Shown here piece after piece: positions 52,812 through 63,047 of a stretch of 64,000 nucleotides of DNA; within the stretch, counting starts at the first letter, position 1, and each line of letters begins with the position of its first letter. The translations under genes were made by a program, and so were the position numbers. The notes under the pieces were generated by a model. That model worked only from the letters and a program-made list of their open reading frames with translations, was not told the origin of the DNA and searched no databases. Source of the stretch: Eubacteriales bacterium (GTDB lineage Bacteria > Bacillota > Clostridia > Lachnospirales > Lachnospiraceae); NCBI GenBank assembly GCA_030524175.1, contig JAUNHC010000019.1, positions 32,391-96,390 on the forward strand, in the 5' to 3' direction.

Positions 52812-55796
52812 ATGAAACTATTTCCGGGAATCAGGGCGCATAAAGGTGGAAAAATCTGGTTTCGGGTATCGATTGCTGTAATGATGGTTTTGATAGTGAT
52901 TTCAGTGGTTTTGACGCAGAATCCTTTTTTATCAAATACACTCAGCGCGGTTTTTGGCGGTGTTCGTACGGTGATTGATGGAGATGCTTCGGCTTATCAG
53001 CAGTATGAGGCAGATTATAATGATAAAGAGTCTGTGCTAGAGGCGGCAAATGCCCTGAATGAAGAAATCGAAGAAGAAGGAATCGTGCTGCTTAAAAATG
53101 AAGATGCTCTCCCAATTGCCACACCTGATTCGGATGATTCTATAACACAACGGCCGAAAATCAGCGTGTTTGGAAAAAATTCCGTAAATCTGGTGTACGG
53201 AGGCTCTGGTTCCGGCGGAGGTAGTACAAAGGGTGCCCCAACCATTTATGACAGTCTTTCAGATGCAGGATATGATGTGAATCCTACATTAAAGGAATTT
53301 TATGAAAGTAAAGAATCAGGCTCCGGAAGGCGGGAAAGTCCTTCTATGGGAAATATCCTCACAGGATTTCCTACGGGTGAAACACCGCAGAACAGTTATT
53401 CAGAAAAAGTTGTGGAAAGTTATGACAAATATTCTGATGCCGCACTTGTAGTGATTTCTCGCATTGGCGGAGAAGGCTTTGATCTGCCGCGTACAATGAA
53501 GATGAGTGAGTCGGGAGAATATACCAATGGTTTTACAAATGCAGATGTATGGGAATCAGAGATACCGGTCACAGGCGCAAGAAGCACAGAGGATCACTAT
53601 TTACAGTTGGACCAGAATGAGACAGATTTATTGGCTGCTGTATGTGAGCAGTTTGAGAATGTGGTCTTGGTTATCAATAGTGCGGCACCAATGGAGTTGG
53701 GATTTCTGGATGATCCGGAGCATTATGCATATCAGGAGAATATAAAAGGAGCTCTCTGGATTGGTGATCCTGGATATTGCGGTATTTATGCATTGGGCAG
53801 AGTATTGAATGGTTCTGTTAACCCATCCGGACGACTGGTGGATACCTATGCCCGTGATTTCACACAAGACCCTACATGGGAAAATTTCGGAAATAATCGT
53901 TCCTATATGGGAAACCGCTATCTGGTTGACGGAAAGATGAGTTCCAAATATGCATATTTTACCGTGGGTTATGAGGAAGGCATTTATGTGGGATATCGAT
54001 ATTATGAAACCCGCGGTGCAGAAAATGTTGTTGGGGGCGAAGGTGAAGCATGGTATAAGGAACATGTGGTATATCCGATGGGATATGGCAAGAGTTACAC
54101 AACATATGAATGGGAACTGAACAACCGGAGCGCATTGGAGGGCCGTGATATTCAGGCGGGTCAAAAGCTTAGCTTTGAAGTAGAGGTAAGTAATACAGGA
54201 GATTTTGCCGGTAAGGATACTGTTCAAATTTATGTAACGCCGCCATATCAGGATGGCGGACTGGAAAAAGCACATAAAGTTCTGATAGGATTTGCCAAAA
54301 CAGATATCATTAATGCTGGTGAATCTGATAAAATAACAATTGAAGTAGACCCATATGATTTTGCCACTTATGATGAGAGTAAAAATAGCTATGTGCTGGA
54401 AGAAGGAAGCTACCAGTTTTACGTTAGTTTTAATGCGCACGATCAGGAAGATGGAACACACAAAACGGTTTTGGAACCGGTGTCCTTGAACGTACCGGCA
54501 GGTGGGATTCTGTATTCACAGGATCCGGCAACGGGAGAAGCGTTGGAGAATCGGTTCAGTGATGCAGATGAGCAGCTGGATACCGTACTTTCCAGAAGCG
54601 ATTGGGAAGGTACATGGCCGTCTGCCCCCAGTGAACAAGACCGCGATATGACGAAAGAGTTTATGCAGCAGCTTACCTATGAAGTTAAGGACGAAGGAAC
54701 CGCCTGGTATACAGAGGAAATGCCAAAGACCGGACAAAAGGGTGAGCGGCAGCTATATGAGTATATCGGTGTGGATTATGACGATGAATCCTGGGAAGAA
54801 TTGCTCGACCAGATAAGCATTGAGGAGATGATAACGCTTGTAGGCGTTGCGAATTTTAATACAGCCGCCTTAAACAGTGTTGGAAAGCCAAGAACAACAG
54901 ATCCGGACGGACCTAGCGGATTTACTTTGTTCATGGGAGATCCCTCTGTATATGATACATGTTTTTATGCCTGCGAAAGTGTAATAGGAGCTACCTGGAA
55001 TATGCAGCTTGCAGAACGAATGGGCCAAATGGTTGGAAATGAAGGTATTATAGGCGATTCTGAAGGCAGGGGGAGCGGTACTTCGTACAGCGGATGGTAT
55101 GCGCCTGCAGTCAATATACACAGGTCTCCATTTGGTGGAAGGAACTGGGAATATTATAGTGAAGATGGATTTTTGTCAGGAAAGATGGCGGCTAATGTAT
55201 GTGCCGGGGCCCGGTCAAAAGGACTTAATACATACATAAAGCACTTTGCGCTGAATGACCAGGAGACAAACCGGGATTCAAATGGAATTCTTACCTGGGC
55301 GACAGAACAGTCTATGCGGGAGATATATTTTAAGCCCTTTGAGTTTGCCGTTAAAGAAGGCGGGACCCAGGCGGTCATGACATCCTTTAACCGCATTGGT
55401 ACTATCTGGGCAGGAGGAAATTATAACCTTCTGACTGGAGTCTTGCGCGATGAATGGGGATTCCGGGGTATGGTGGTGACGGATTACAATATGCTGTCTT
55501 CTTATATGGGAGCAGATCAGATGATCCGCGCCGGAGGTGACTTAAATCTTTCACAGGATGGCAGGCCATCTGGAGAAAACACAGCAACTCAGGTGAATGC
55601 GTTGCGCAGAGCAGCTAAAAATGTATTATATGCAACAGCAAACAGTAATGCCATGAATGGTGTTGGAGAGGGAACTGCTTTTCATTACGCGCTGCCATAT
55701 TGGCAGATCGCATTGATCGCAATCGATTGTTTGATCGTGATGATATTGGTTTTATGGGGAGTTTCCTATTCTAAGAAAAAACATAATATTGATTGA
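52812..55796 (+). CDS. Membrane-anchored GH3 glycosidase with a helix at each end
   Basis: A 994-aa GH3 protein with the same permuted order as the first copy: alpha/beta domain (EEGIVLLKNED), fibronectin-III, then the catalytic barrel with KHFALNDQET and nucleophile D891 (VVTDYN). An uncleaved N-terminal helix (about 16-38) anchors it, and a second hydrophobic helix (about 960-985, LIAIDCLIVMILVLWGV) ends in a basic cytoplasmic tail. Two anchors would hold the enzyme against the membrane, near the importers. ATG at 52812 is chosen because GGAGG lies just upstream. Confidence 0.88.
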   Translation: MKLFPGIRAHKGGKIWFRVSIAVMMVLIVISVVLTQNPFLSNTLSAVFGGVRTVIDGDASAYQQYEADYNDKESVLEAANALNEEIEEEGIVLLKNEDALPIATPDSDDSITQRPKISVFGKNSVNLVYGGSGSGGGSTKGAPTIYDSLSDAGYDVNPTLKEFYESKESGSGRRESPSMGNILTGFPTGETPQNSYSEKVVESYDKYSDAALVVISRIGGEGFDLPRTMKMSESGEYTNGFTNADVWESEIPVTGARSTEDHYLQLDQNETDLLAAVCEQFENVVLVINSAAPMELGFLDDPEHYAYQENIKGALWIGDPGYCGIYALGRVLNGSVNPSGRLVDTYARDFTQDPTWENFGNNRSYMGNRYLVDGKMSSKYAYFTVGYEEGIYVGYRYYETRGAENVVGGEGEAWYKEHVVYPMGYGKSYTTYEWELNNRSALEGRDIQAGQKLSFEVEVSNTGDFAGKDTVQIYVTPPYQDGGLEKAHKVLIGFAKTDIINAGESDKITIEVDPYDFATYDESKNSYVLEEGSYQFYVSFNAHDQEDGTHKTVLEPVSLNVPAGGILYSQDPATGEALENRFSDADEQLDTVLSRSDWEGTWPSAPSEQDRDMTKEFMQQLTYEVKDEGTAWYTEEMPKTGQKGERQLYEYIGVDYDDESWEELLDQISIEEMITLVGVANFNTAALNSVGKPRTTDPDGPSGFTLFMGDPSVYDTCFYACESVIGATWNMQLAERMGQMVGNEGIIGDSEGRGSGTSYSGWYAPAVNIHRSPFGGRNWEYYSEDGFLSGKMAANVCAGARSKGLNTYIKHFALNDQETNRDSNGILTWATEQSMREIYFKPFEFAVKEGGTQAVMTSFNRIGTIWAGGNYNLLTGVLRDEWGFRGMVVTDYNMLSSYMGADQMIRAGGDLNLSQDGRPSGENTATQVNALRRAAKNVLYATANSNAMNGVGEGTAFHYALPYWQIALIAIDCLIVMILVLWGVSYSKKKHNID

Positions 55797-55809
55797 GCAA
55801 GACTAACAG

Positions 55810-55846
55810 GCAGCGTAGAATCATTAGATGATTTTACGCTGCTTTT
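55810..55846 (+). terminator. Terminator of the GH3 operon
   Basis: A 14-bp stem with one wobble (GCAGCGTAGAATCA / TGATTTTACGCTGC), loop TTAGA and TTTT. It begins 14 nt after the second GH3 stop. Confidence 0.9.
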
Positions 55847-55920
55847 AAAGTGGAGATATTACTACCGTTGAATATTGTTACTAAAGCTTGAGCAGGCAGC
55901 TGATCATGCTGCTGATGAGT

Positions 55921-56213
55921 GATTATGTGGACAGGCGTGTGGAAGATCATACTGCGGGGAAACAATATAAAGGATGGGGAAATAGGCCGGGGCGTAACTG
56001 CGGAGAGGGGCGGGGAAGCTGCCAGGATATGATTAGCTGCCGAACAATGAGCTGAGGTGGGGAGTGCTGTGTGTGAAAGATAGTTTGCCGGAGGAAGCTG
56101 TCTTGATGGAATCATTGGATTATGAAAAAATCAAACAGGCAGGTGTTTATGCAGTGAATGTGAATACCATTGAGGATATAGATGAAATACCGACATTGAC
56201 CGGGTATAAGAAC
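55921..56213 (+). pseudogene. Decayed S8 peptidase gene with internal deletion
   Basis: Two blocks of the S8 gene are joined. The first matches about 34645-34705 (YVDSGVWKIIL and GNNIKDG); the second matches 35065-35172, then the tail absent from the intact gene. About 360 bp between them are missing and stops interrupt the frame. The last part is an open frame (from 56064, MLCVKDSLPEEAVLMES) giving the ancestral C-terminus. The preceding 75 bp hold nothing recognised. Confidence 0.8.
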
Positions 56214-56214
56214 A

Positions 56215-56250
56215 GCTGGCAGTATAGTATCATACTGCCAGCCTCATTTT
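56215..56250. terminator. Bidirectional hairpin between the S8 relic and the GH106-like gene
   Basis: A perfect 11-bp stem (GCTGGCAGTAT / ATACTGCCAGC) with a 6-nt loop and a CTCATTTT tail on the plus strand. It may also serve the minus-strand hydrolase gene ending 70 bp to the right. Confidence 0.7.
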
Positions 56251-56318
56251 GAACTCTAAATATTCAAAGTTCAGAAAGAACCTTGTAATCGTTCCCTGAA
56301 TTTTATAAGAACTCAGTA

Positions 56319-59300
56319 TTATTTAACCTGAACCTCAACGTAAGGGATCACCTTAGCCTGTGTAGGACCGTAAGAGCGGACATCAACATCCTTGCCCCAC
56401 CAGGTACCCTTGCTTCTGCCTTCTCCGACGCCGAATGATGACGGGCTGATTTTGCCTTCTGCCAGCATAACATTTGTCAGATCAGAGCTGTATTCGATTA
56501 CGATGCTGTTTTCTCCTTCAACGAGGTATTCTGTTGCATCGAAGATTGGCTCCTTCAGGTTGACGCCGCCGGTATACTCATCCTTGCCGTCAAGAAGGAT
56601 TGTTCCGCCTTTGCCGTCACTGATCTCAACATCGAGCCCCTTCTTTACCTTGGTGGGATTCGTAGAGATTTCGCCGCCAACCTTTGTCCCGTTGATCCAT
56701 ACTTCCATACTCTGGTGAACAGAACCAAAGTCAATATATGCACCGGTTGCCTGAGATGGATCCCAGTTAAAGGTAGCTTCATAATGTCCAAGTCCGGATA
56801 CCTTATCGCCAACCTCTTCAATCTGATCCCAGGTTTTCAAAGTATCAAGATTTACCTGAATGTCTGTTACTGTTGTGGAGGTCTTACGGTTTACAGTCTC
56901 AAGGCCGTCGATCGTTTCTGTACGGACAAGATCACCTGCATCGTTTCCGTCTTCATCCTTTGTTCCTGTCCAGGATTCTACTGTTAAATCCCAGTTGGTA
57001 ATATCATATGCTTCCGGTACGTTGATTTCGTCCTCCCTTGATTCTCCGTCAGAGAAAACTGTCTTATAGGTGCCGGTTTCGGTTGCACGGATATTTATTC
57101 CGTCATCTGTAATATATGCAGACTCTGCATTGGTTTCTGTGATAGATAATGGCTGCTCCTCAACCTTTTCAAATACAAAAAGTGCAATATTGGAGTAGTC
57201 AAGATCAATCGGGATAATGGTCTGGCCATTTTCATAACGGAATTCGCCTAACTCGGTCACCTCGCCGGTCCATGCGTCAAGGCTGTAAGGAACATAGGTT
57301 CCCTCCATCTTGATTTCCGTCTGAATGTTTGTTCCATGGTCGTTCTCTGCAATACCTTCTTTTTTACTGTGTTCATGGTAAGTGCCGTCACAGTAGTTGT
57401 AAACATACAGATATCTGTTGCCTTCTTCGTCCTCACGGGTATTGGTCAGAAGCTGTAAGTTCGGCTCCGCAAATTCAGCGTATGGACGGATGCCAAGTTC
57501 ATCATGAAGCTTGGTGTAAACCTCATCAAAAAGATTTCCGGTCTCATCAGCATCAATTGCTACTTCGTTGTCAAGAATTGCCGCAGCCCTTACATTTTCA
57601 AGGGACTTCATTTCTTCCATAACTTTTGCAAGGTCTTTATCTTTTCCGTCGTTAAAGGTTGTAGCTGTTGCAGCCTTTGAGCCGACGATCACAACAGGAA
57701 GGCCTTCCTTTGCAAGCTCGAGAATCTTCACAGCCGCATCATAATCAAGCATCTCCTGGAAAATAACAAGTGCTCTGTAGCCTGCGCCTTCGATGGTTCC
57801 TGTTTCTTTGTCGTAGTATACGTCCTCATTGAACAGGAAATCAGGGCTGAAGTAATCATAAGTATAACCATTATCCTGAAGCTCGGTTGAACGGTAGATG
57901 ATACCCTGATGGGCTAATTTCTGGTTCATGCTGTTTTCTGTAAAGCTTCCGTCCTCACCGCCGGATTTCATACCCTGGGTCCAGTTATTATAGACAAAAC
58001 CAACGTCCGTTCTGGATTTTCCTTCCTGTACGAACTCCTGGACACGGCCAATATGTGCGTTAAACTCGTCATAATCTCTGGAAGCCGGTTCACGGGAACC
58101 CCAGCGGTTGAACGCAGTACCACCGCCAAAGCCAGACATATATCCCGGCCAGTTGTAGTTTCCGTATCCATAACCGGCAGTCCAAATGTGCCAGATGACT
58201 CTCTGGAAGCCTGTTGCATACTGAACGTAGATATCATCCAGCAGTTCCTGCCATGAGGTTCCATAAACAGCAGAAGTTCCGCCTGTCTCTGTAGAAAGGA
58301 CCTTATTGAGAAGTTTCGCACCTGCAGTATGAAGTCTGAAAAGGTCAGGCTGGTTATACTGATTCAAGTTCTCAGCTTCCGGGTAATCCACATATTGAGA
58401 CGGCTCGGTAATCTCTAACGCTTTACCATAGGAGATCTGTGCTCTTGTGGTAATACCGCAGGAATTCAGCCACTCCTTAAGAGGGATCAGCATGTTCTCT
58501 TCGTAAATCTGCGTCATCACATCCTGATAATCCTGGATGATTTTCTTTCTGAGAGTCTCATCTGTCAGATCATATTTTCCGACACATTGGGAGTGCAGGT
58601 TCGTTGCCAAAGTGAACCCGGAACCAACACCCTCGATCAATACATAATAAGGGGTGATGTCATAGCCTTTTCTCTTCTGGAATTCTTCGATGATATCCTC
58701 TGTCCACCAGGTAATACCTTCGCTTTCGTTCCCATACTTTATTTCCAGAGAATCCATGAAAAGCTGGACATCTCCATTCTTAATCTTTTCATTCAGCTCA
58801 GGGTCATCCAGATAATGTTCCGACCAAAACGTCTTAAGTGCTTCCACACCAGCCTCATCAAAATAATTAATTGTATAGCACTCTTCCGTAGCCGGAGTAG
58901 ATACCTCATAAGAACCCTGTGAATAGATGGGGTAGATCATATACTTTTTACCTTCGCCCGGAACTTCCCAGTTGATGGTATAATTCGTCTCCCCTTCTCC
59001 CTTTATGATCTTCTCTTCTGCCATCAGGTCGATTGGTTCTGCGTCTGATACAATTTTACCATTTTCATCGATTTCATACGCATATACAAATCTGAGCTGT
59101 GTGTTATCTCTTACACAACTGACAAAAGTACCTTCCTCTTCTCCCCAGGGAATGGAATATGTCTCAGGAGTACCGATCGCAGTACCTTCCAGTTTTTCGC
59201 CGCTTTCACAGTAAATCGGCTCGTAGCTGGATGCAAGGATCTGCATGGCAGCCTCGCTTGTGGGGTCAAGCTTAGATTTGGGAACGTTTGCAGACGCCCA

Positions 59301-59690
59301 GTTGGTACCGGAGGTCAGATATACACTCATTCCAAGATCTAATAATTTGTTCATCATCAGTTTCCACTTATGGCTCCACATTTCTGATCCATATGAGTAA
59401 TCCTCATCCGGCGCAACACCGTCATCCTGCATACAAAGCTCAACACCCCGGAACCCGGAATCATATAATGTCTGGATCTCCTCCAGTAAAGTTTCATCTG
59501 TGGCGGATGCACTGCCTAGCCACCATCTCACATCTGATGAATAGATACGGTCCGGATCCGTATATCTCTCTTCGAGAGCGGATGCGAAGCTGCTTTCCCC
59601 ATTTTCTGCCCCCAGGACACTGGTTACAGGCTGTGCTGCCAGTGCCAGGGAAAGAAGGAGCGCCATAATAGAAGCATTTCTTTTTTTCAT
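56319..59690 (-). CDS. Secreted GH106-like glycoside hydrolase (alpha-L-rhamnosidase type)
   Basis: A 1123-aa protein with a signal peptide (about residues 1-28). The opening WWLGSASATDETLLEEIQ...GFRGVEL resembles the N-terminal barrel of GH106-type enzymes, followed by a long central region and C-terminal beta-sandwich domains (about 970-1120; a galactose-binding-like segment with GHYEATFNWD and VWINGTKVGG). ATG at 59690 behind AAAGGAAAGAG is preferred; the longer frame runs into the divergent promoter region. It would attack rhamnose-containing pectin or glycosides outside the cell. The family call is from memory of the fold and not certain. Confidence 0.7.
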   Translation of the reverse strand: MKKRNASIMALLLSLALAAQPVTSVLGAENGESSFASALEERYTDPDRIYSSDVRWWLGSASATDETLLEEIQTLYDSGFRGVELCMQDDGVAPDEDYSYGSEMWSHKWKLMMNKLLDLGMSVYLTSGTNWASANVPKSKLDPTSEAAMQILASSYEPIYCESGEKLEGTAIGTPETYSIPWGEEEGTFVSCVRDNTQLRFVYAYEIDENGKIVSDAEPIDLMAEEKIIKGEGETNYTINWEVPGEGKKYMIYPIYSQGSYEVSTPATEECYTINYFDEAGVEALKTFWSEHYLDDPELNEKIKNGDVQLFMDSLEIKYGNESEGITWWTEDIIEEFQKRKGYDITPYYVLIEGVGSGFTLATNLHSQCVGKYDLTDETLRKKIIQDYQDVMTQIYEENMLIPLKEWLNSCGITTRAQISYGKALEITEPSQYVDYPEAENLNQYNQPDLFRLHTAGAKLLNKVLSTETGGTSAVYGTSWQELLDDIYVQYATGFQRVIWHIWTAGYGYGNYNWPGYMSGFGGGTAFNRWGSREPASRDYDEFNAHIGRVQEFVQEGKSRTDVGFVYNNWTQGMKSGGEDGSFTENSMNQKLAHQGIIYRSTELQDNGYTYDYFSPDFLFNEDVYYDKETGTIEGAGYRALVIFQEMLDYDAAVKILELAKEGLPVVIVGSKAATATTFNDGKDKDLAKVMEEMKSLENVRAAAILDNEVAIDADETGNLFDEVYTKLHDELGIRPYAEFAEPNLQLLTNTREDEEGNRYLYVYNYCDGTYHEHSKKEGIAENDHGTNIQTEIKMEGTYVPYSLDAWTGEVTELGEFRYENGQTIIPIDLDYSNIALFVFEKVEEQPLSITETNAESAYITDDGINIRATETGTYKTVFSDGESREDEINVPEAYDITNWDLTVESWTGTKDEDGNDAGDLVRTETIDGLETVNRKTSTTVTDIQVNLDTLKTWDQIEEVGDKVSGLGHYEATFNWDPSQATGAYIDFGSVHQSMEVWINGTKVGGEISTNPTKVKKGLDVEISDGKGGTILLDGKDEYTGGVNLKEPIFDATEYLVEGENSIVIEYSSDLTNVMLAEGKISPSSFGVGEGRSKGTWWGKDVDVRSYGPTQAKVIPYVEVQVK

Positions 59691-59751
59691 CTTACTCTTT
59701 CCTTTCGTTAAAAAAATTGTTAATAGCTGCATATCTGTTACAATAACTGAA

Positions 59752-59778
59752 TGATACTTAATTTCAGAATTTGATACT
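59752..59778. repeat. TGATACT direct repeat, 20-bp period, in the divergent promoter region
   Basis: TGATACT occurs at 59752 and again at 59772, exactly 20 bp apart, between the minus-strand hydrolase and the binding-protein/two-component operon. AraC-type regulators bind direct repeats spaced by two helical turns, and one is encoded in that operon. A TCATGACATGA imperfect palindrome lies just beside it. Confidence 0.4.
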
Positions 59779-59900
59779 ATTACATTCATGACATGAATTA
59801 TCATTTTTGTGCGAAATTGCACAGATACTCTTTCATAATGATGAGAAAAGAGATAAAATTACCATATGAAATGTGAATTTTAAAAAGGCAGGTTACAAGT

Positions 59901-61343
59901 ATGAAAAGAATCTCCCTATTTTTTGGAATGTTGTTGTGCTTATTGCTATGCAGTGCTCCCGTCCATGCCGCAGAAGAGCCTACGATTACCGTTGCCATTG
60001 CAAGCTTTGATTCCGACAGCTATGATTATTCGAAAATTGAACAAGAGTTGGACAAATATGTATATGAAAAGCTTGGCTTTCATGTAAATATGGAATATCT
60101 TGAATATATATCTTATGGTCAGGAAATGAATACCTACCTCCTTCAGGGGCAATTCCCTGATGTGTATCTGATCATTGATGATTCCGATTATAATATGCTG
60201 CTTCAAAACGGATATCTGTTCCCATTGGATGATCTGCTGGACAAATATGGAAAAGACCTTTCGGCAGTGTGTTCAGAACAGGAATTACTGTCTCATACAG
60301 AAGCGGATGGTTTTTGTTATGGCATTCCCTGCATCCATGGCCGAGGATGGACGATAGGTTTTGAGTATCGTGTTAGTATTGCAGAAAAATATGGATTAGA
60401 TATGGAAAATATTCATACGGTGGAAGATTTGGGAGAAGTATTTGCCGTCCTGAAAGAGAAGAATCCAGACATTGTACCTCTTGGCTGGACTACTTATTGT
60501 GCATGGGATATGCTTCCTGATACTTTAGGAGTCCTTATGAATATGGGACATTCAGACAAAATAGAAAACCTGTATGAAACTGAGGAATACGAAAATTTGT
60601 GCCTGTTATTTAGTGAATGGCGGGAAAAGGGTTACATGTTAAACACAGATTATGTGCAGACAGATTTCAGTTCGTATGTTCAATTAGAGGACACCTTTGG
60701 AAAACTTGCAGACTACAATCCGGCCATGCAGTGGACCGATGCAATAGAGGGAGGAGAAGAATTCAACTGTATCCCATTGAGCCAAAATACAATTATGTCC
60801 AATGCTTATAATCGAAATTGTTGGGTGATTTCCTCAGAGACAGAATATCCTCGTTATGCTATGGAATTCCTAAATCTTTTATATACGGATAAAACCCTGC
60901 CTAATCTGCTGGCATACGGAACTCATGGAAATGATTATGAATTTACAGATTCAAATTGTGATGAAATACGTCTGTTTGCATTAGACAATGCTTCACTTGA
61001 AAAACCTATCAAAATCCGTAACTATCTGGTGGGAAATCAGTATCTTTGCTACCGGTTGGAGGGGTTCCCGGAAGATATTTGGGATCAGGCGGTCATGTAT
61101 GACCAAAACGCATTGATATCGAATGGATATGGATTCGAATTTGATGATACCCCGGTATCCCGGCAGGTACAGACATGCCAGAAGATTGTTGACCTCTACG
61201 ATCCCCTCCTCATGTATGGTACTCCCGATGCAAAAGAAGTCCTTGCATCTTTTCGTGAAGAACTGAAAGAAGCAGGTATTGGCCATATTATTGCCGAGAA
61301 GCAAAAACAATTTAATGAATGGAAAGCAAAGGAAAAATCATGA
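59901..61343 (+). CDS. Extracellular solute-binding protein (family 1), sensor partner candidate
   Basis: A 480-aa sugar-binding protein of the SBP_bac_1 type with a DUF3502-like C-terminal part (YGTPDAKEVLASFREELKEAG). The signal peptide ends near VHA (about residue 24); no lipobox is evident. No permease gene is adjacent. Its stop overlaps the ATG of a YesM-type kinase (ATGA), so the two are translated together. It probably presents a sugar to the kinase rather than, or in addition to, a transporter. Confidence 0.88.
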   Translation: MKRISLFFGMLLCLLLCSAPVHAAEEPTITVAIASFDSDSYDYSKIEQELDKYVYEKLGFHVNMEYLEYISYGQEMNTYLLQGQFPDVYLIIDDSDYNMLLQNGYLFPLDDLLDKYGKDLSAVCSEQELLSHTEADGFCYGIPCIHGRGWTIGFEYRVSIAEKYGLDMENIHTVEDLGEVFAVLKEKNPDIVPLGWTTYCAWDMLPDTLGVLMNMGHSDKIENLYETEEYENLCLLFSEWREKGYMLNTDYVQTDFSSYVQLEDTFGKLADYNPAMQWTDAIEGGEEFNCIPLSQNTIMSNAYNRNCWVISSETEYPRYAMEFLNLLYTDKTLPNLLAYGTHGNDYEFTDSNCDEIRLFALDNASLEKPIKIRNYLVGNQYLCYRLEGFPEDIWDQAVMYDQNALISNGYGFEFDDTPVSRQVQTCQKIVDLYDPLLMYGTPDAKEVLASFREELKEAGIGHIIAEKQKQFNEWKAKEKS

Positions 61344-63037
61344 AACAAAATCATAAACCGCTTTCAGAAAAAACGGTAACTTTTCGCCGTTTAATCTATT
61401 GTATGTGTCTGATCTTGATCGTCATCACGCTCTGCAGTGTCAGTTTTATGCATACGCAGCAAAAACGTGACCGAACGGAACAAATTTCAAAAAAAAGCCT
61501 TGAAACAATCCAGACTTGGGTTGCAGAGAGAGATGACTCCATAAAAAAACTGCAATCTTATCTGTATTCCCAATTTTCAGGGAATGCAGAACTAGAGGCA
61601 TTGCCCACGGAAACAAATCCGGTCAAACGTTTTGAGGAAAAAAACCAGCTTCTGGAGCTGCTGAAAATGACTGTACAGCTAAACGGTTCTGCCCAAAGTG
61701 TTTTCCTATGTATTCCTTGGGAGGATGAATATCTTTATCTGTCCCGTTATCTGGACGACCAGTCCACAGTGGCGGAGTCTGAGCAGATTCGAAATGATGT
61801 CCTTCGCTTAATAAAAACAGAATATTCCAACCAGAACAGCCAACAATGGACTGCCTGTACCATCAACAACACTCCTTGTCTGCTATGGATGATGCGTCTT
61901 GGAGAAAATATCTGCGGTGCATGGATTGACTGTGACGCTTATCTGCAAAATTGCCGTAATCTGAATACAATGGCAGATAACATTTCAATCCAGCTTGTAA
62001 AAAATGAGAATGTAGTTTGTGAAATACAACGGGAGTCAGACTTTACCGGTGATCCATCCGTTCTTCTTGAAGTTCCGTCCCAGCAACTGAAGATGACTGT
62101 GGTTATACGGATGTACCCTGACAGCTTCCTAAGTGAAGAACAAATTCGTTTTGATTATGTATGGTTTGTTACAACCATACTGATCATAATTCTAATCGTC
62201 GTGCTGGCATTTCAGGCATTTATGTATTATCCAATACAGCGGCTGACCAACGAGGTTGCCGCCCTCCAGAAAACAGAGGATATGCTGCCGATCCACGAGG
62301 ATTACCGGACACGGGAAATCCGTAATCTGAGCCGGTACCTTAATCAGAACATGAAGAGACTTAAAGAAATGAAAATCGATACTTACGAAGCAAAACTCTC
62401 CGAACAGTATATGGCCCAGGAATTTCTTCTGATGCGGCACAAAACACATTTTTTCATTAACTGTATGAGTGTGGTTCATGCACTAGCCGGACAACATGAT
62501 GACGAACTGATTTGTAAGATGGCACTTTCCCTGATCGAGTATTTGCGCAAGATTGATTATGAAAAGCAGGAGCTGGTCCGTCTTGACGATGAGCTGAGCC
62601 TGATCCATTCCTATATCAGCATCCAGAAGGTACGTTTCGGAGACAGCTTCCGATTTGTGGAAGAGGTTCCTATCGACCTGTTTGAAGCAGGTATTCCTCC
62701 TTTGATTTTACAGACCTTTGTTGAGAACTCGGTAGAACATGGAAGGATCCACCAGAAAGATAATGTCATCCATTTGTGTATTACATATGCAGAGATTGAA
62801 AACGCCGCATACCTTCGTATAGATATTACAGACAACGGTTCCGGTTTTTCAGATAGTCTGCTGAATGAATTCCAGAATGTTCATCGTCCTAAACATCTTT
62901 CCCAAGGACATGGAGTTGGTATATGCAATGCCATTGCCCGCCTTAGACATATCTATGGAGACCGGGCATTCATCCGAATAGAAAATATTCAAGAAGGAGG
63001 AGCACATATCCATATGGATCTCCCCATTATAGATTAG
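61340..63037 (+). CDS. YesM-type sensor histidine kinase
   Basis: A 565-aa kinase: N-terminal helix (about 20-42), an external sensor of about 225 residues, a second helix near 275-297, a linker and a His_kinase domain with H370. The motif reads RHKTHFFINCMS, so the Pro normally before the phospho-His pair (PHF) is Thr. The C-terminal ATPase N-box is FVENSVEHG and the G-box GHGVGICN. RBS AAAGGA inside the preceding gene. The regulator gene follows after 10 nt. Confidence 0.9.
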   Translation: MKQNHKPLSEKTVTFRRLIYCMCLILIVITLCSVSFMHTQQKRDRTEQISKKSLETIQTWVAERDDSIKKLQSYLYSQFSGNAELEALPTETNPVKRFEEKNQLLELLKMTVQLNGSAQSVFLCIPWEDEYLYLSRYLDDQSTVAESEQIRNDVLRLIKTEYSNQNSQQWTACTINNTPCLLWMMRLGENICGAWIDCDAYLQNCRNLNTMADNISIQLVKNENVVCEIQRESDFTGDPSVLLEVPSQQLKMTVVIRMYPDSFLSEEQIRFDYVWFVTTILIIILIVVLAFQAFMYYPIQRLTNEVAALQKTEDMLPIHEDYRTREIRNLSRYLNQNMKRLKEMKIDTYEAKLSEQYMAQEFLLMRHKTHFFINCMSVVHALAGQHDDELICKMALSLIEYLRKIDYEKQELVRLDDELSLIHSYISIQKVRFGDSFRFVEEVPIDLFEAGIPPLILQTFVENSVEHGRIHQKDNVIHLCITYAEIENAAYLRIDITDNGSGFSDSLLNEFQNVHRPKHLSQGHGVGICNAIARLRHIYGDRAFIRIENIQEGGAHIHMDLPIID

Positions 63038-63047
63038 GAGGAAAAAG

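Noticed and set aside
53628-54461. Minus-strand open frame of 277 codons inside the second GH3 gene
   Set aside because: Antisense shadow; the plus strand carries clear GH3 domains throughout.
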